Assembly (NCBI GenBank): GCA_024235135.1 | Contig: JACKMZ010000016.1 | Span: forward strand, 1 to 45,831 | Length of the DNA: 45,831 bases | Direction of reading: 5' to 3' | From: Gammaproteobacteria bacterium | Lineage (GTDB): Bacteria > Pseudomonadota > Gammaproteobacteria > Competibacterales > Competibacteraceae | Shown: one piece after another, positions 16,231 to 23,746 of the stretch | Numbering within the stretch: the stretch's first letter is position 1 | Layout of the letters: the number at the start of each line of letters is the position of its first letter | Notes under the pieces: generated by a model | What the model saw: the letters and a program-made list of their open reading frames with translations, nothing else | What the model was told of the DNA's origin: nothing | Database searches by the model: none | Program-made: the position numbers and the translations under genes

Positions 16231-16545
16231 TAAAAACCCTAATAGGTTGAATCTCTAACTAATGGGCTTCATTGAGCGTCATTAAATTTGGTTTTTGTCG
16301 CCGTTGGTTAAAATCCAACTTGGGCGAAAATATTTTTATAACCATTGAGGTTAGCTTTGTACCTAAATGGATTTTATCGAGTGGTTAATTTTTAACCCAA
16401 CAATAGCCGCAATAAAAAATCAACGAGGCTAATGAATCGTACGTAATCAACCAATTTCAATGACCGTGCGGCTCACCAAGCGGGCGAAATACTCGGATTT
16501 GCTCGGATAAGTTGGGCAAAACTGAAGGTAAGGAGGGATTGTCGC

Positions 16546-17331
16546 ATGAAAACAGAAGATTTAGTTAATAAGCTTGCCATTCGCAAGCCGTGGAAAATTC
16601 ATCGGTTTAATATGAACCAGGTTCAGCAAACGCTGAGTGTCGAATTGGTCCCCGAAGCCAAGAAGGCAGGTTGGTTCAGTTTCAGCAAACGCGTTGCCTG
16701 TCCGGCCTGCGGTCAAAGCGTTCCTCTATCTACCGCAACCCAGCCACTGACCTTGCGGCACATCAACTTCAATAAATACACTGTCTATCTGCGAGTCAAG
16801 CCGCTCCAGGTGGATTGCAACCGCACCGATCTTGAGTGCCCATTACGCCTTTCCAGCACGCCGGGACTGCCCTACACACGGCGGCTGGAACAGCAAATCC
16901 GCCAGTTCAGAAACGTACCGAACGGAGCGGTAGCTGCCAGTGAGGCACTCCAATTAGGACCGGAAGACCTTAAACAACTGATGGAGGCCGGTTGGCTGCC
17001 GCGACCGACGGATGCCAACGTGCGGCCAGTCGAAAACATCGAGCTGGGAATCCCCCATTCAGCGACACCGACATCGGTGACGAAGGTGGATTCGCTACTC
17101 CCGCAATCACATCCCGTCTGGCGGAAACTGATCGACAACCAAATCGCCCTGGAAACCCGAAATATCGGTCTGCAATGTTTATTGGTGTGGGTGAAGGGAC
17201 AGTCGCAAGGCAACCTTACCGAAACGGAGAAGCTTTCCAAAACCGATCTGGTGTGGCGGTACTTCGAGAAATACCAGCATGTTTTAAGAGATGAACTGAA
17301 TCAGTTGGAACATTCGGGAGGTAGGACATGA
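16546..17331 (+). CDS. Uncharacterised protein with ISL3-like zinc-finger domain
   Basis: A 261-aa protein of unknown role. Residues ~50-105 resemble the N-terminal zinc finger of ISL3 transposases: CPACGQ, then LRHINFNKYTVYLRVKPLQ, then CNRTDLECPL, giving a four-Cys site with the RHxxF-strand-strand pattern. No DDE catalytic domain follows and no terminal inverted repeats are seen, so this is not a transposase. The middle part (GAVAASEALQLGPEDLKQLMEAGW) looks helical; the C-terminus is charged. AAGGAGGG precedes the ATG by 8 nt. It overlaps the next gene by ATGA, so the two are an operon. Possibly a nucleic-acid-binding regulator captured from a transposon (inference). Confidence 0.7.
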   Translation: MKTEDLVNKLAIRKPWKIHRFNMNQVQQTLSVELVPEAKKAGWFSFSKRVACPACGQSVPLSTATQPLTLRHINFNKYTVYLRVKPLQVDCNRTDLECPLRLSSTPGLPYTRRLEQQIRQFRNVPNGAVAASEALQLGPEDLKQLMEAGWLPRPTDANVRPVENIELGIPHSATPTSVTKVDSLLPQSHPVWRKLIDNQIALETRNIGLQCLLVWVKGQSQGNLTETEKLSKTDLVWRYFEKYQHVLRDELNQLEHSGGRT

Positions 17332-18347
17332 CGCAGCAAGCATTTGACACACAAGCTCGGTTATTGTCCGTCGATAACGCAGCGGAGTTGATTGCGGAAG
17401 GGGCGACGCTACTGATTGCCGGTGATGAAATGCTCCTGCAGAAATTGCCCCGAGGCCGCTGGATTGGCGGCAGCATCCCCTATTTCATGGCGGAGTCCGG
17501 GGGCTTGATAAGTCAGGAACAGTTATTCGTGCATCAGCTACCACCGGTGGTATCCGAAGTAAAAATTCGCAACTACGACATCGACCATCTGCATCGAAAT
17601 CTCGCTGACGCCCCGGATAATGGCTTCTCTATTCTGCTATTACCTGCTGGCAGCGAAGTGCACGCCTCCTATGCGTGTAACGCGCCTAGTTACGAAAATA
17701 TGTTTCTAAAACCGATAATCGGTTGGGTCACTGGTGTTCACCTCGACGATTTGGATAAAATCAAACCCAAGGTGTTCAACGGCGAGCAGGGCCTGGCCTC
17801 CGAAAAGGAGGCGGTCATCTTGCACGCCCAGTTGCCGGACACGCTGACCGCCTCAATCGGTATCGTCAACCTCTTCACTCAGGGTACCGGCGATACCTTT
17901 GTCTTCTCGGAGACCGGCTTTCAGGCGCAAGACTGCATGATCAACGGGCAGCAACAAAATTTCGCCGATTACCTGCTAGAGAGTGAGATCGATACGCGCC
18001 TGCCTTTGGTGGCCAATTATTACGGTGCGATGATCAACGTCAGCTTTCAAAATGTCGACCCAACCCATCGCTTGGTCAATTTTTACGCCCCCGTGTTTGA
18101 AGGCATTGAATATCGGTTGGCTAAACCGGTTCCCGATTACGTGAACAGCTTTCAAGCCGCGTTGCCACGAAATCTCACCGACGTGATTTTCAGCTGTAAT
18201 TGTATTCTCAACTTCTTGTATTCCGAGTTGGAAGGCAAACGGACGGAAGCGATGTTTGGTCCGATCACCTTTGGGGAAATTGCCTATCAATTACTGAATC
18301 AAACATTGGTGTATCTAAGACTGGACGGCTTTGAGCCGAGTACTTGA
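17328..18347 (+). CDS. FIST-like protein of unknown function
   Basis: A 339-aa soluble protein. The N-terminus (LLSVDNAAELIAEGATLLIAG) and the glycine-rich GRWIGGSIPYFMAE give way to an alpha/beta body. The C-terminus, SCNCILNFLYSELEGK followed by GPITFGEIAYQLLNQTLVYL, resembles the end of FIST-C sensory domains, where a Cys/Arg pair and a GE motif recur. It may belong to a DUF family of this type (possibly DUF6976), which I cannot confirm. Its start codon lies within the stop of the zinc-finger gene (ATGA), and GGAGGTAGGAC precedes it. FIST domains often sense small ligands, so a sensor-regulator pair is one reading. Confidence 0.65.
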   Translation: MTQQAFDTQARLLSVDNAAELIAEGATLLIAGDEMLLQKLPRGRWIGGSIPYFMAESGGLISQEQLFVHQLPPVVSEVKIRNYDIDHLHRNLADAPDNGFSILLLPAGSEVHASYACNAPSYENMFLKPIIGWVTGVHLDDLDKIKPKVFNGEQGLASEKEAVILHAQLPDTLTASIGIVNLFTQGTGDTFVFSETGFQAQDCMINGQQQNFADYLLESEIDTRLPLVANYYGAMINVSFQNVDPTHRLVNFYAPVFEGIEYRLAKPVPDYVNSFQAALPRNLTDVIFSCNCILNFLYSELEGKRTEAMFGPITFGEIAYQLLNQTLVYLRLDGFEPST

Positions 18348-18469
18348 ACGGACCGGCCGGGACCCATAAATTTGCGTTAGCCCTGCCTCTTGTTGCTTGA
18401 ACCAGGGGTGACGCTTACGTCGAGTCGAGGAGCAGGTACTACCGCCCCTTTCTACCACCAATCCTTCCT

Positions 18470-18497
18470 CCTGACCTGGCCATTGCGCCAGGTCAGG
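18470..18497. other. Perfect 11-bp hairpin between convergent genes
   Basis: CCTGACCTGGC (18470-18480) pairs perfectly with GCCAGGTCAGG (18487-18497) across a CATTGC loop. It sits in the ~260-base gap between the FIST-like gene (+) and the SHOCT protein (-). No T tract follows on either strand. It may block transcription from both sides with Rho or be a REP-like element. The rest of the gap shows nothing else I can name. Confidence 0.5.
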
Positions 18498-18609
18498 TTG
18501 CGCGGTTGCGCTAAGATCTTCTCCCCCTCTGACAAAGCCTGGCCGCACCCCAAACCTATTCGATGGCTCACTATGCGCAAATACAGTGAGTGGTTTATTG
18601 CAGTGGCGA

Positions 18610-19482
18610 CTACAAACGCTCCAACAACTGCTTTTTCTTTTGCTCGTAATCCCGATCAGTAATCAGCCCTTTGTCGCGCAGCCGCTGCAACAACTCGAAC
18701 TCCTCCTCAATCTTTTGCAGCTTGGGATCAAGCTTCGCATGTGATTGAGAGACGGGTTGTGAGGACTTAGCTGTATCGATTGTTTTCGTCGGTACCTGGC
18801 TATGTTCAGTCGGTGGAATAGGTGTTAGCGCCGGGGCAACCTCGCCAGGTCGTTGATTAACGTTTTCCACCCGGTCATAGCCTATTCTTCGATTTTGTTT
18901 CGGTTCGACGGCTAGATTCAGATCCAATAGGAGCCAGTCGTCGCGACCCCTCACCCGAGATATACCTGGAGCCGCCGCGATGGAACCCACCAGCGCTACT
19001 TCCTTTGCCCGTGAACCCATCGGGGGCAAACCGTTATTCGGGTCGCGAAACTCCGCGCGGAACTGATCGATCTGACCCACGATCATATTGAGGAACCCAT
19101 CCTGGACGAATACCCGTGCCGAGGTTTCATAGCGTTTGGTGTTTAACAGGCCGCCCTCGCTCCGGAAACCCGCCAATATCAAATCCTGATTGGGACTCAA
19201 ATAGCGCAACGCAGTATGGAGTTCTTGGCTGGCCGAAAGTGCTTTGCTGCCGGGAAATAGCGGTACCGGTTCACCGCCCGTTTGATCGGAGATCACCTCC
19301 AACTGACTCAAGAGGGCTTCGAGTCGCTCGGGATTGATATCGACAGGATGCTGATTTTTGGCGCCAGCCTCCGCTTCGATACTATACAGAGCAATCAAAC
19401 TGGACTTATAAAGCAACCGCGATTGCGCCGGCAAGGGGAGAAAACCCAAAACCAGCGTGAACAAAACCAGATTTTTCAACAT
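18610..19482 (-). CDS. Exported SHOCT-domain protein
   Basis: A 290-aa protein with an N-terminal signal (MLKNLVLFTLVLGFLPLPAQS), so secreted to the periplasm or envelope. The middle ~170 residues match no family I recognise. A Pro/Ser/Thr-rich linker precedes a C-terminal SHOCT module (EEEFELLQRLRDKGLITDRDYEQKKKQLLERL in short form: LLQRLRDKGLIT...YEQKK), a short amphipathic domain thought to mediate oligomerisation. ATG 19482 is preferred, with GGAG about 9 nt upstream and the signal peptide directly following. It stands alone, convergent with the FIST-like gene and divergent from the aor operon. No function can be given. Confidence 0.75.
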   Translation of the reverse strand: MLKNLVLFTLVLGFLPLPAQSRLLYKSSLIALYSIEAEAGAKNQHPVDINPERLEALLSQLEVISDQTGGEPVPLFPGSKALSASQELHTALRYLSPNQDLILAGFRSEGGLLNTKRYETSARVFVQDGFLNMIVGQIDQFRAEFRDPNNGLPPMGSRAKEVALVGSIAAAPGISRVRGRDDWLLLDLNLAVEPKQNRRIGYDRVENVNQRPGEVAPALTPIPPTEHSQVPTKTIDTAKSSQPVSQSHAKLDPKLQKIEEEFELLQRLRDKGLITDRDYEQKKKQLLERL

Positions 19483-19750
19483 GCTCCTTGACTCCTCGGA
19501 CGGGATAACACTTTGGTGGTCGCCATAGGCCAAACGGCCTTATAAGAAGATTTTTGTACGGCACTCTCGGAGGACTCATGCATTGTTAGTCTGCCCGAAT
19601 CTTACTCGCCCTGCGAGTCCGCCCCCAATGTGTATCACCCCATCCCAATTTATTGTCTCAAAGTTGTAACACCTACCTAGATTCGAGAAATAAATCCCGC
19701 GCGTGATAATCAATAGGTTATTAAAAACAATATGATTATTTGACTTATAC

Positions 19751-19806
19751 CGATATTGCGTATGTCACGATATTCGTTCAGAAAGCGTATCATATTTAGA
19801 AATATC
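19751..19806 (+). promoter_or_regulatory. Possible upstream activator half-sites for the aor promoter
   Basis: CGATATT occurs as a direct repeat at 19751-19757 and 19768-19774, and an inverted AATATC(AC) follows at 19801-19808. The cluster lies about 100-170 bases before the sigma-54-like box at 19906, the usual position for enhancer sites. The region is AT-rich, so chance is a real alternative. Confidence 0.3.
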
Positions 19807-19905
19807 ACTTTGTAACCGGCTCAAAGCCTGCCCACAAAGACAGCAATAGATAAATAACACAATGATTCTACTATAATAATTTAATTGTGATTTCACCAAC
19901 ATGTT

Positions 19906-19921
19906 GGGTACGCATTTTGCA
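19906..19921 (+). promoter_or_regulatory. Candidate sigma-54 promoter of aorABC
   Basis: GGGTACGCATTTTGCA fits the -24/-12 consensus TGGCACG-N4-TTGCA with GG and GC spaced exactly ten bases and a perfect TTGCA. Two positions differ (first T, and C to T). Transcription would start near 19932, leaving a ~60-nt leader before aorA. The activator could be the AcoR-like protein encoded at 12235-14214 (inference). Confidence 0.5.
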
Positions 19922-19991
19922 AAATCGTATGCTTGGAGAGCGGAGGATATTTTCGTCCCTTTTCGATAGCCATCTATAGGAGGACCGCAGC

Positions 19992-20465
19992 ATGCAAAGG
20001 TCGCTGCATATTGACCCTGAGAAATGTACCGGCTGTCTACAATGTGAGATGGCCTGTTCTCTGGAGAATGAAAAAGTTTTTAACATCGCGAAATCCCGTA
20101 TCAAGGTCTTTACCTTTCACGAGGAAGGCCGTTTTGTGCCGTATACCTGTACCCAATGCGACGAGGCGTGGTGCATGCACGCTTGTCCAGTGGAAGCCAT
20201 TCAGTTGAACAAACTCACTGGCGCCAAGGTGGTGAACGAATCGGTCTGTGTCGGATGCAAGGTCTGCACCATCGCTTGCCCCTTCGGCACTGTGAATTAC
20301 AACGAGGATAGCGGCAAGGTCATCAAGTGCGACTTATGCGGCGGCGACCCAGAATGCGCCAAAGCCTGTCCCACTTCGGCCATCGCCTATATCGACGCGA
20401 ACTGGACGGGTTTGGATCGCATGCGCTCCTGGGCAGCCCGGACCGACACCAGCGCCCGCGCCTGA
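19992..20465 (+). CDS. aorA: Aldehyde oxidoreductase iron-sulfur subunit AorA-like
   Basis: A 157-aa polyferredoxin with four cysteine groups: CTGCLQCEMAC, CTQCDEAWCMHACP, CVGCKVCTIACP and CDLCGGDPECAKACP, enough for four [4Fe-4S] clusters. This matches the small electron-transfer subunit of multi-subunit tungsten aldehyde oxidoreductases such as AorA of Aromatoleum. It is the first gene of the operon; AGGAGG sits just upstream of the ATG. The catalytic gene starts 23 nt after its stop. It would carry electrons between the tungsten subunit and the FAD subunit. Confidence 0.87.
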   Translation: MQRSLHIDPEKCTGCLQCEMACSLENEKVFNIAKSRIKVFTFHEEGRFVPYTCTQCDEAWCMHACPVEAIQLNKLTGAKVVNESVCVGCKVCTIACPFGTVNYNEDSGKVIKCDLCGGDPECAKACPTSAIAYIDANWTGLDRMRSWAARTDTSARA

Positions 20466-20488
20466 GTACCGCAACGGAGGAATTAAGT

Positions 20489-22348
20489 ATGGCTTGGCAA
20501 AAGAAGGTCCTGCGCGTCAATCTCAGCGCGGGTACTTGCACCCCCGAACCACTCAATATGAAGTGGGCTCATCAATATCTCGGCCAACGCGGGTTGGCGA
20601 CCAAGTACATCGTGGAGGAAACGGACCCGAAGGTGGACCCGCTGTCTCCCGACAATAAATTGATCATGACCACCGGCCCGCTGACCGGCACCATGGCATC
20701 CACGGGTGGGCGATACTCGATCGTCACCAAAGGCCCGCTCACTGGGGCCATCGCCTGTTCCAACTCCGGCGGCTTTTTCGGCGCGGAACTCAAGAACGCC
20801 GGCTGGGACATGATCATTTTCGAAGGACGCTCCCCGACGCCCGTTTATTTGTATCTCGAAAACGAACAGGCCACACTGATGCCGGCCGAGCAAATTTGGG
20901 GGCAAACGGTCTGGGAAACCGATGCCTGGCTGCACAACCACCATCAAGATCCACTGTTACGGATCGCAGCCATCGGTGTCGCGGCGGAAAAGGGCGTGCT
21001 GTTTTGCGGAGTGGTCAATGACCTGCATCGGGCGGCCGGCCGCTCCGGGGTCGGTACGGTGATGGGCTCCAAAAATCTCAAAGCGGTCGCGGTTCGCGGC
21101 ACACGTGGAGTCGGCAATATCAGGGACCCGCAAGCCTTTATGAGCGCGACCCAAGCCGGCAAGAAAGTGCTGGCGGAAAACGCCGTCACCGGCCAGGGAC
21201 TGCCGACCTACGGCACGCAGGTTCTGATGAACGTGATCAATGAACTGGGCGCGATGCCGACCCGCAACTGGCAGACCGTACAATTCGAAGGCGCCAGCGC
21301 AATATCCGGCGAGGCCATGCACGAACCGCGCAAAAGCGATGGCAAGCCCAATCTGGTCCGCAACGGCGCCTGTTTCGGTTGCACCATCGCCTGTGGGCGG
21401 ATCTCCACCATCGATCCCAGCCATTTCACCGTGGAAGGCGAAAACAAACCCGCGCATTATCGCCACGCCTCCGGCGGCCTGGAGTACGAAGCCGCCTGGG
21501 CGCTGGGCTCCGATACCGGAGTGGACGACCTCGATGCCCTGACGTATGCCAATTTCATCTGCAACGAACAGGGCATGGACCCGATCTCCTTCGGCGCGAC
21601 GGTGGCGGCGGCCATGGAATTGTACGAACTGGGCGTGTTGACCCTGGAACACACCGGCGGCATCGAACTGAAATTCGGCAACGCCAAGGCGCTCTGCGAT
21701 ATCGCGGAGCTGACCGGCAGAGGCGAGGGCTTCGGAATGGAAATCGGCCTGGGTTCCAAGCGTCTGTGCGAGAAATACGGCCATCCTGAATTGTCGATGA
21801 CGGTCAAAGGGCAGGAGTTTCCGGCCTATGACGCCCGCGGCATCAAAGGCATGGGCCTGACCTACGCCACCAGTAACCGCGGCGCCTGCCACCTTCGCTC
21901 CTATACGGTCGCCTCCGAGGTTTTGGGAATTCCCGAAAAGACCGATCCGCTGGCCACCGATGGCAAGGCGGAACTGGTCAAAGCGTTCCAGGACGCCACC
22001 GCCGTGGTCGATTCAGCCGGCATCTGCGTATTCACCACTTTCGCCTGGACGCTGGATGACATTCAGCCACAGATTGCCGCCGCTTGTGAAGGCGACTGGA
22101 ATCTGGACAAGCTGCTGGAAGTCGGCGAGCGCATTTGGAACATGGAACGCCAATACAATTTGGAAGCCGGCTTTACCGCCGCCGACGATACCCTGCCGCC
22201 ACGGGTGCTCAAGGAAGCGGCCAAGGTCGGTCCGGCCAAGGGTAACGTGAGCGATCTCGACAAGATGCTTCCCGAATACTACAGAATCCGGGGTTGGACG
22301 ACGGATGGTCGGCTCACCGGTGAAACACGCCAGCGTTTGGGCGTGTAG
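20489..22348 (+). CDS. aorB: Tungsten aldehyde:ferredoxin oxidoreductase, catalytic subunit
   Basis: A 619-aa AOR-family enzyme oxidising aldehydes to acids, or reducing acids when low-potential electrons are available. Family signatures include the N-terminal domain with TGPLTGTMASTGGRYSIVTKG and GGFFGAELKNAGWD, the DLHRAAGRSGVGTVMGSKNLKA pterin-binding stretch (about residues 184-205, shown in part: GRSGVGTVMGSKNLKA), CFGCTIACGR for the [4Fe-4S] cluster, and the later GMDPISFGATVAAAMEL. ATG 20489 has GGAGG with an 8-nt gap. The bis-tungstopterin cofactor is family knowledge. With aorA and aorC it forms an Aromatoleum-type complex, which can also couple to NAD and, as reported there, to H2. 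Confidence 0.92.
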   Translation: MAWQKKVLRVNLSAGTCTPEPLNMKWAHQYLGQRGLATKYIVEETDPKVDPLSPDNKLIMTTGPLTGTMASTGGRYSIVTKGPLTGAIACSNSGGFFGAELKNAGWDMIIFEGRSPTPVYLYLENEQATLMPAEQIWGQTVWETDAWLHNHHQDPLLRIAAIGVAAEKGVLFCGVVNDLHRAAGRSGVGTVMGSKNLKAVAVRGTRGVGNIRDPQAFMSATQAGKKVLAENAVTGQGLPTYGTQVLMNVINELGAMPTRNWQTVQFEGASAISGEAMHEPRKSDGKPNLVRNGACFGCTIACGRISTIDPSHFTVEGENKPAHYRHASGGLEYEAAWALGSDTGVDDLDALTYANFICNEQGMDPISFGATVAAAMELYELGVLTLEHTGGIELKFGNAKALCDIAELTGRGEGFGMEIGLGSKRLCEKYGHPELSMTVKGQEFPAYDARGIKGMGLTYATSNRGACHLRSYTVASEVLGIPEKTDPLATDGKAELVKAFQDATAVVDSAGICVFTTFAWTLDDIQPQIAAACEGDWNLDKLLEVGERIWNMERQYNLEAGFTAADDTLPPRVLKEAAKVGPAKGNVSDLDKMLPEYYRIRGWTTDGRLTGETRQRLGV

Positions 22349-22371
22349 ACGCTACTCACAAAGACGACTCG

Positions 22372-22395
22372 GGCGTCCGGCCAACGCCGGACGCC
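22372..22395 (+). other. Perfect intercistronic hairpin between aorB and aorC
   Basis: GGCGTCCGGC (22372-22381) pairs with GCCGGACGCC (22386-22395) over a CAAC loop: ten GC-rich pairs in a 69-base gap. No T run follows, so full termination is unlikely. It may stabilise the aorAB message and lower aorC output, suiting a complex with fewer FAD subunits (inference). Confidence 0.55.
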
Positions 22396-22417
22396 TTGGA
22401 AAGCGGGAGACAAGGAA

Positions 22418-23722
22418 ATGCAGTATGCAATCATCGGCGCCGGTCCGGCAGGCGTGATCGCGGCGGAAACCCTGCGCAAGACCGATCCACAAGGTTCGAT
22501 CGTTCTGATAGGAGGCGAGCCGGAACCTCCCTATTCACGCATGGCCATCCCTTATCTGCTCATCGAGCGCATACCGGAAACAGGCACCTATCTACGCCAT
22601 TCGCCGGATCATTTTCAAAAACAAGGCATCGAGATCCGCCAGGATCGGGTCACGGCGATGGATACGCCTAACCGGCGGCTGACCCTGAGCAGCGGAGATG
22701 GACTGCAATACGATCGCTTGTTGATCGCCACGGGTTCACGGCCCATCAAACTGCCGGTGCCGGGCATTGACTTACCCGGTGTCCACAACTGCTGGACGCT
22801 GGAAGACGCGCGCCACATCCTGCGTCTGGCGCAACCTGGCGCCAAAGTGGTGCTGATCGGCGCGGGCTTCATCGGCTGCATCATTCTTGAGGCCCTAGCC
22901 GAGCGTGGCGTCGATCTCAGCGTTGTGGAAATGGGCGATCGCATGGTGCCAAGGATGATGAATCAGACAGCGGGCAATTTAATCAAACGCTGGTGCGAGG
23001 CCAAGGGCATCCAAGTGCACACGGCTACGCGTGTCAAGGGTATCGAATCCCGCTCCGGTCCGGGATTCCTGAAACGCGTGACCGGCGTTCTGGGGCTGGA
23101 CGCCGAATCCGGGTCGGCCAACGCCTTAGGGGTTGAATTGGATAACGGCCACCGCTTGCAGGCGGATCTGGTGATTTCAGCAACCGGGGTACAACCGAAT
23201 AGCGAATTTCTCAAAGGCAGTTCCGTGGAGCTGGAGCAGGGTATCTTGGTGGATAACCGGCTACGCACCAATATCCCGGAGATTTTCGCGGCCGGCGACG
23301 TCGCTCAAGGAAGGGATTTTTCCACCGGCGGTCATCAAGTCCACGCTATCCAACCCACCGCCAGCGATCATGGTCGCGTGGCCGCCTTGAATATGGCCGG
23401 TACCGATACCCTTTTTCAGGGCAGTTTCAATATGAATGTCCTGGACACCTTGGGTCTGATCTCCAGTTCCTTCGGGCTGTGGATGGGCGTCGAAGGCGGC
23501 GATTCGGTCGAAATTTGCAGTCCCGAGAAGTACCGTTACCTCAACCTGGAGTTTCAGGAAGATGTCATGGTCGGCGCAACGAGCCTGGGTTTGACACAAC
23601 ATGTCGGCGTGCTGCGCGGATTGATTCAGGGACGGGTCAAGCTGGGTCAGTGGAAAGACAGGCTTAAGCGGGACCCCAGTCGCCTCATGGAAGCTTATCT
23701 GGCACAAAACGCCGTGCTATAG
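22418..23722 (+). CDS. aorC: Aldehyde oxidoreductase FAD subunit AorC-like
   Basis: A 434-aa two-dinucleotide-binding flavoprotein of the NADH oxidase/rubredoxin reductase class. The FAD site IIGAGPAGVIAAETL is at the N-terminus, a second Rossmann motif VVLIGAGFIGCIILEAL in the middle binds NAD(P)H, and VSATG.QPN and IFAAGDVAQG follow in the usual order. In AorABC complexes this subunit transfers electrons between the polyferredoxin and NAD. It lies 69 bases after aorB and converges, with only 24 bases between, on the TerD-protease gene. Ribosome site: GGGAGACAAGGA region before the ATG. Confidence 0.87.
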   Translation: MQYAIIGAGPAGVIAAETLRKTDPQGSIVLIGGEPEPPYSRMAIPYLLIERIPETGTYLRHSPDHFQKQGIEIRQDRVTAMDTPNRRLTLSSGDGLQYDRLLIATGSRPIKLPVPGIDLPGVHNCWTLEDARHILRLAQPGAKVVLIGAGFIGCIILEALAERGVDLSVVEMGDRMVPRMMNQTAGNLIKRWCEAKGIQVHTATRVKGIESRSGPGFLKRVTGVLGLDAESGSANALGVELDNGHRLQADLVISATGVQPNSEFLKGSSVELEQGILVDNRLRTNIPEIFAAGDVAQGRDFSTGGHQVHAIQPTASDHGRVAALNMAGTDTLFQGSFNMNVLDTLGLISSSFGLWMGVEGGDSVEICSPEKYRYLNLEFQEDVMVGATSLGLTQHVGVLRGLIQGRVKLGQWKDRLKRDPSRLMEAYLAQNAVL

Positions 23723-23746
23723 ACCCGCGCTAACCCAGACCCAGGG

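Larger units (their letters stand above)
15850..16545. other. Long non-coding gap with repeated GGTTAA boxes
   Basis: About 700 bases without a supportable gene; base composition turns AT-rich toward the right. GGTTAA occurs at 15894-15899, 16306-16311 and 16383-16388, the last forming a palindrome with TTAACC at 16392-16397, and GGTTAG lies at 16349-16354. The 16306 copy sits in GTTGG-N7-CCAAC. These may be operator sites for the zinc-finger protein encoded just downstream, whose ribosome site AAGGAGGG is at 16530-16537. Two RNA hairpins in the gap are listed separately. Confidence 0.4.

Noticed and set aside
16546..17331. ISL3 transposase gene
   Set aside because: Only the zinc-finger part resembles ISL3; there is no DDE domain, no terminal inverted repeats and no target duplication, and the gene is translationally coupled to its neighbour.
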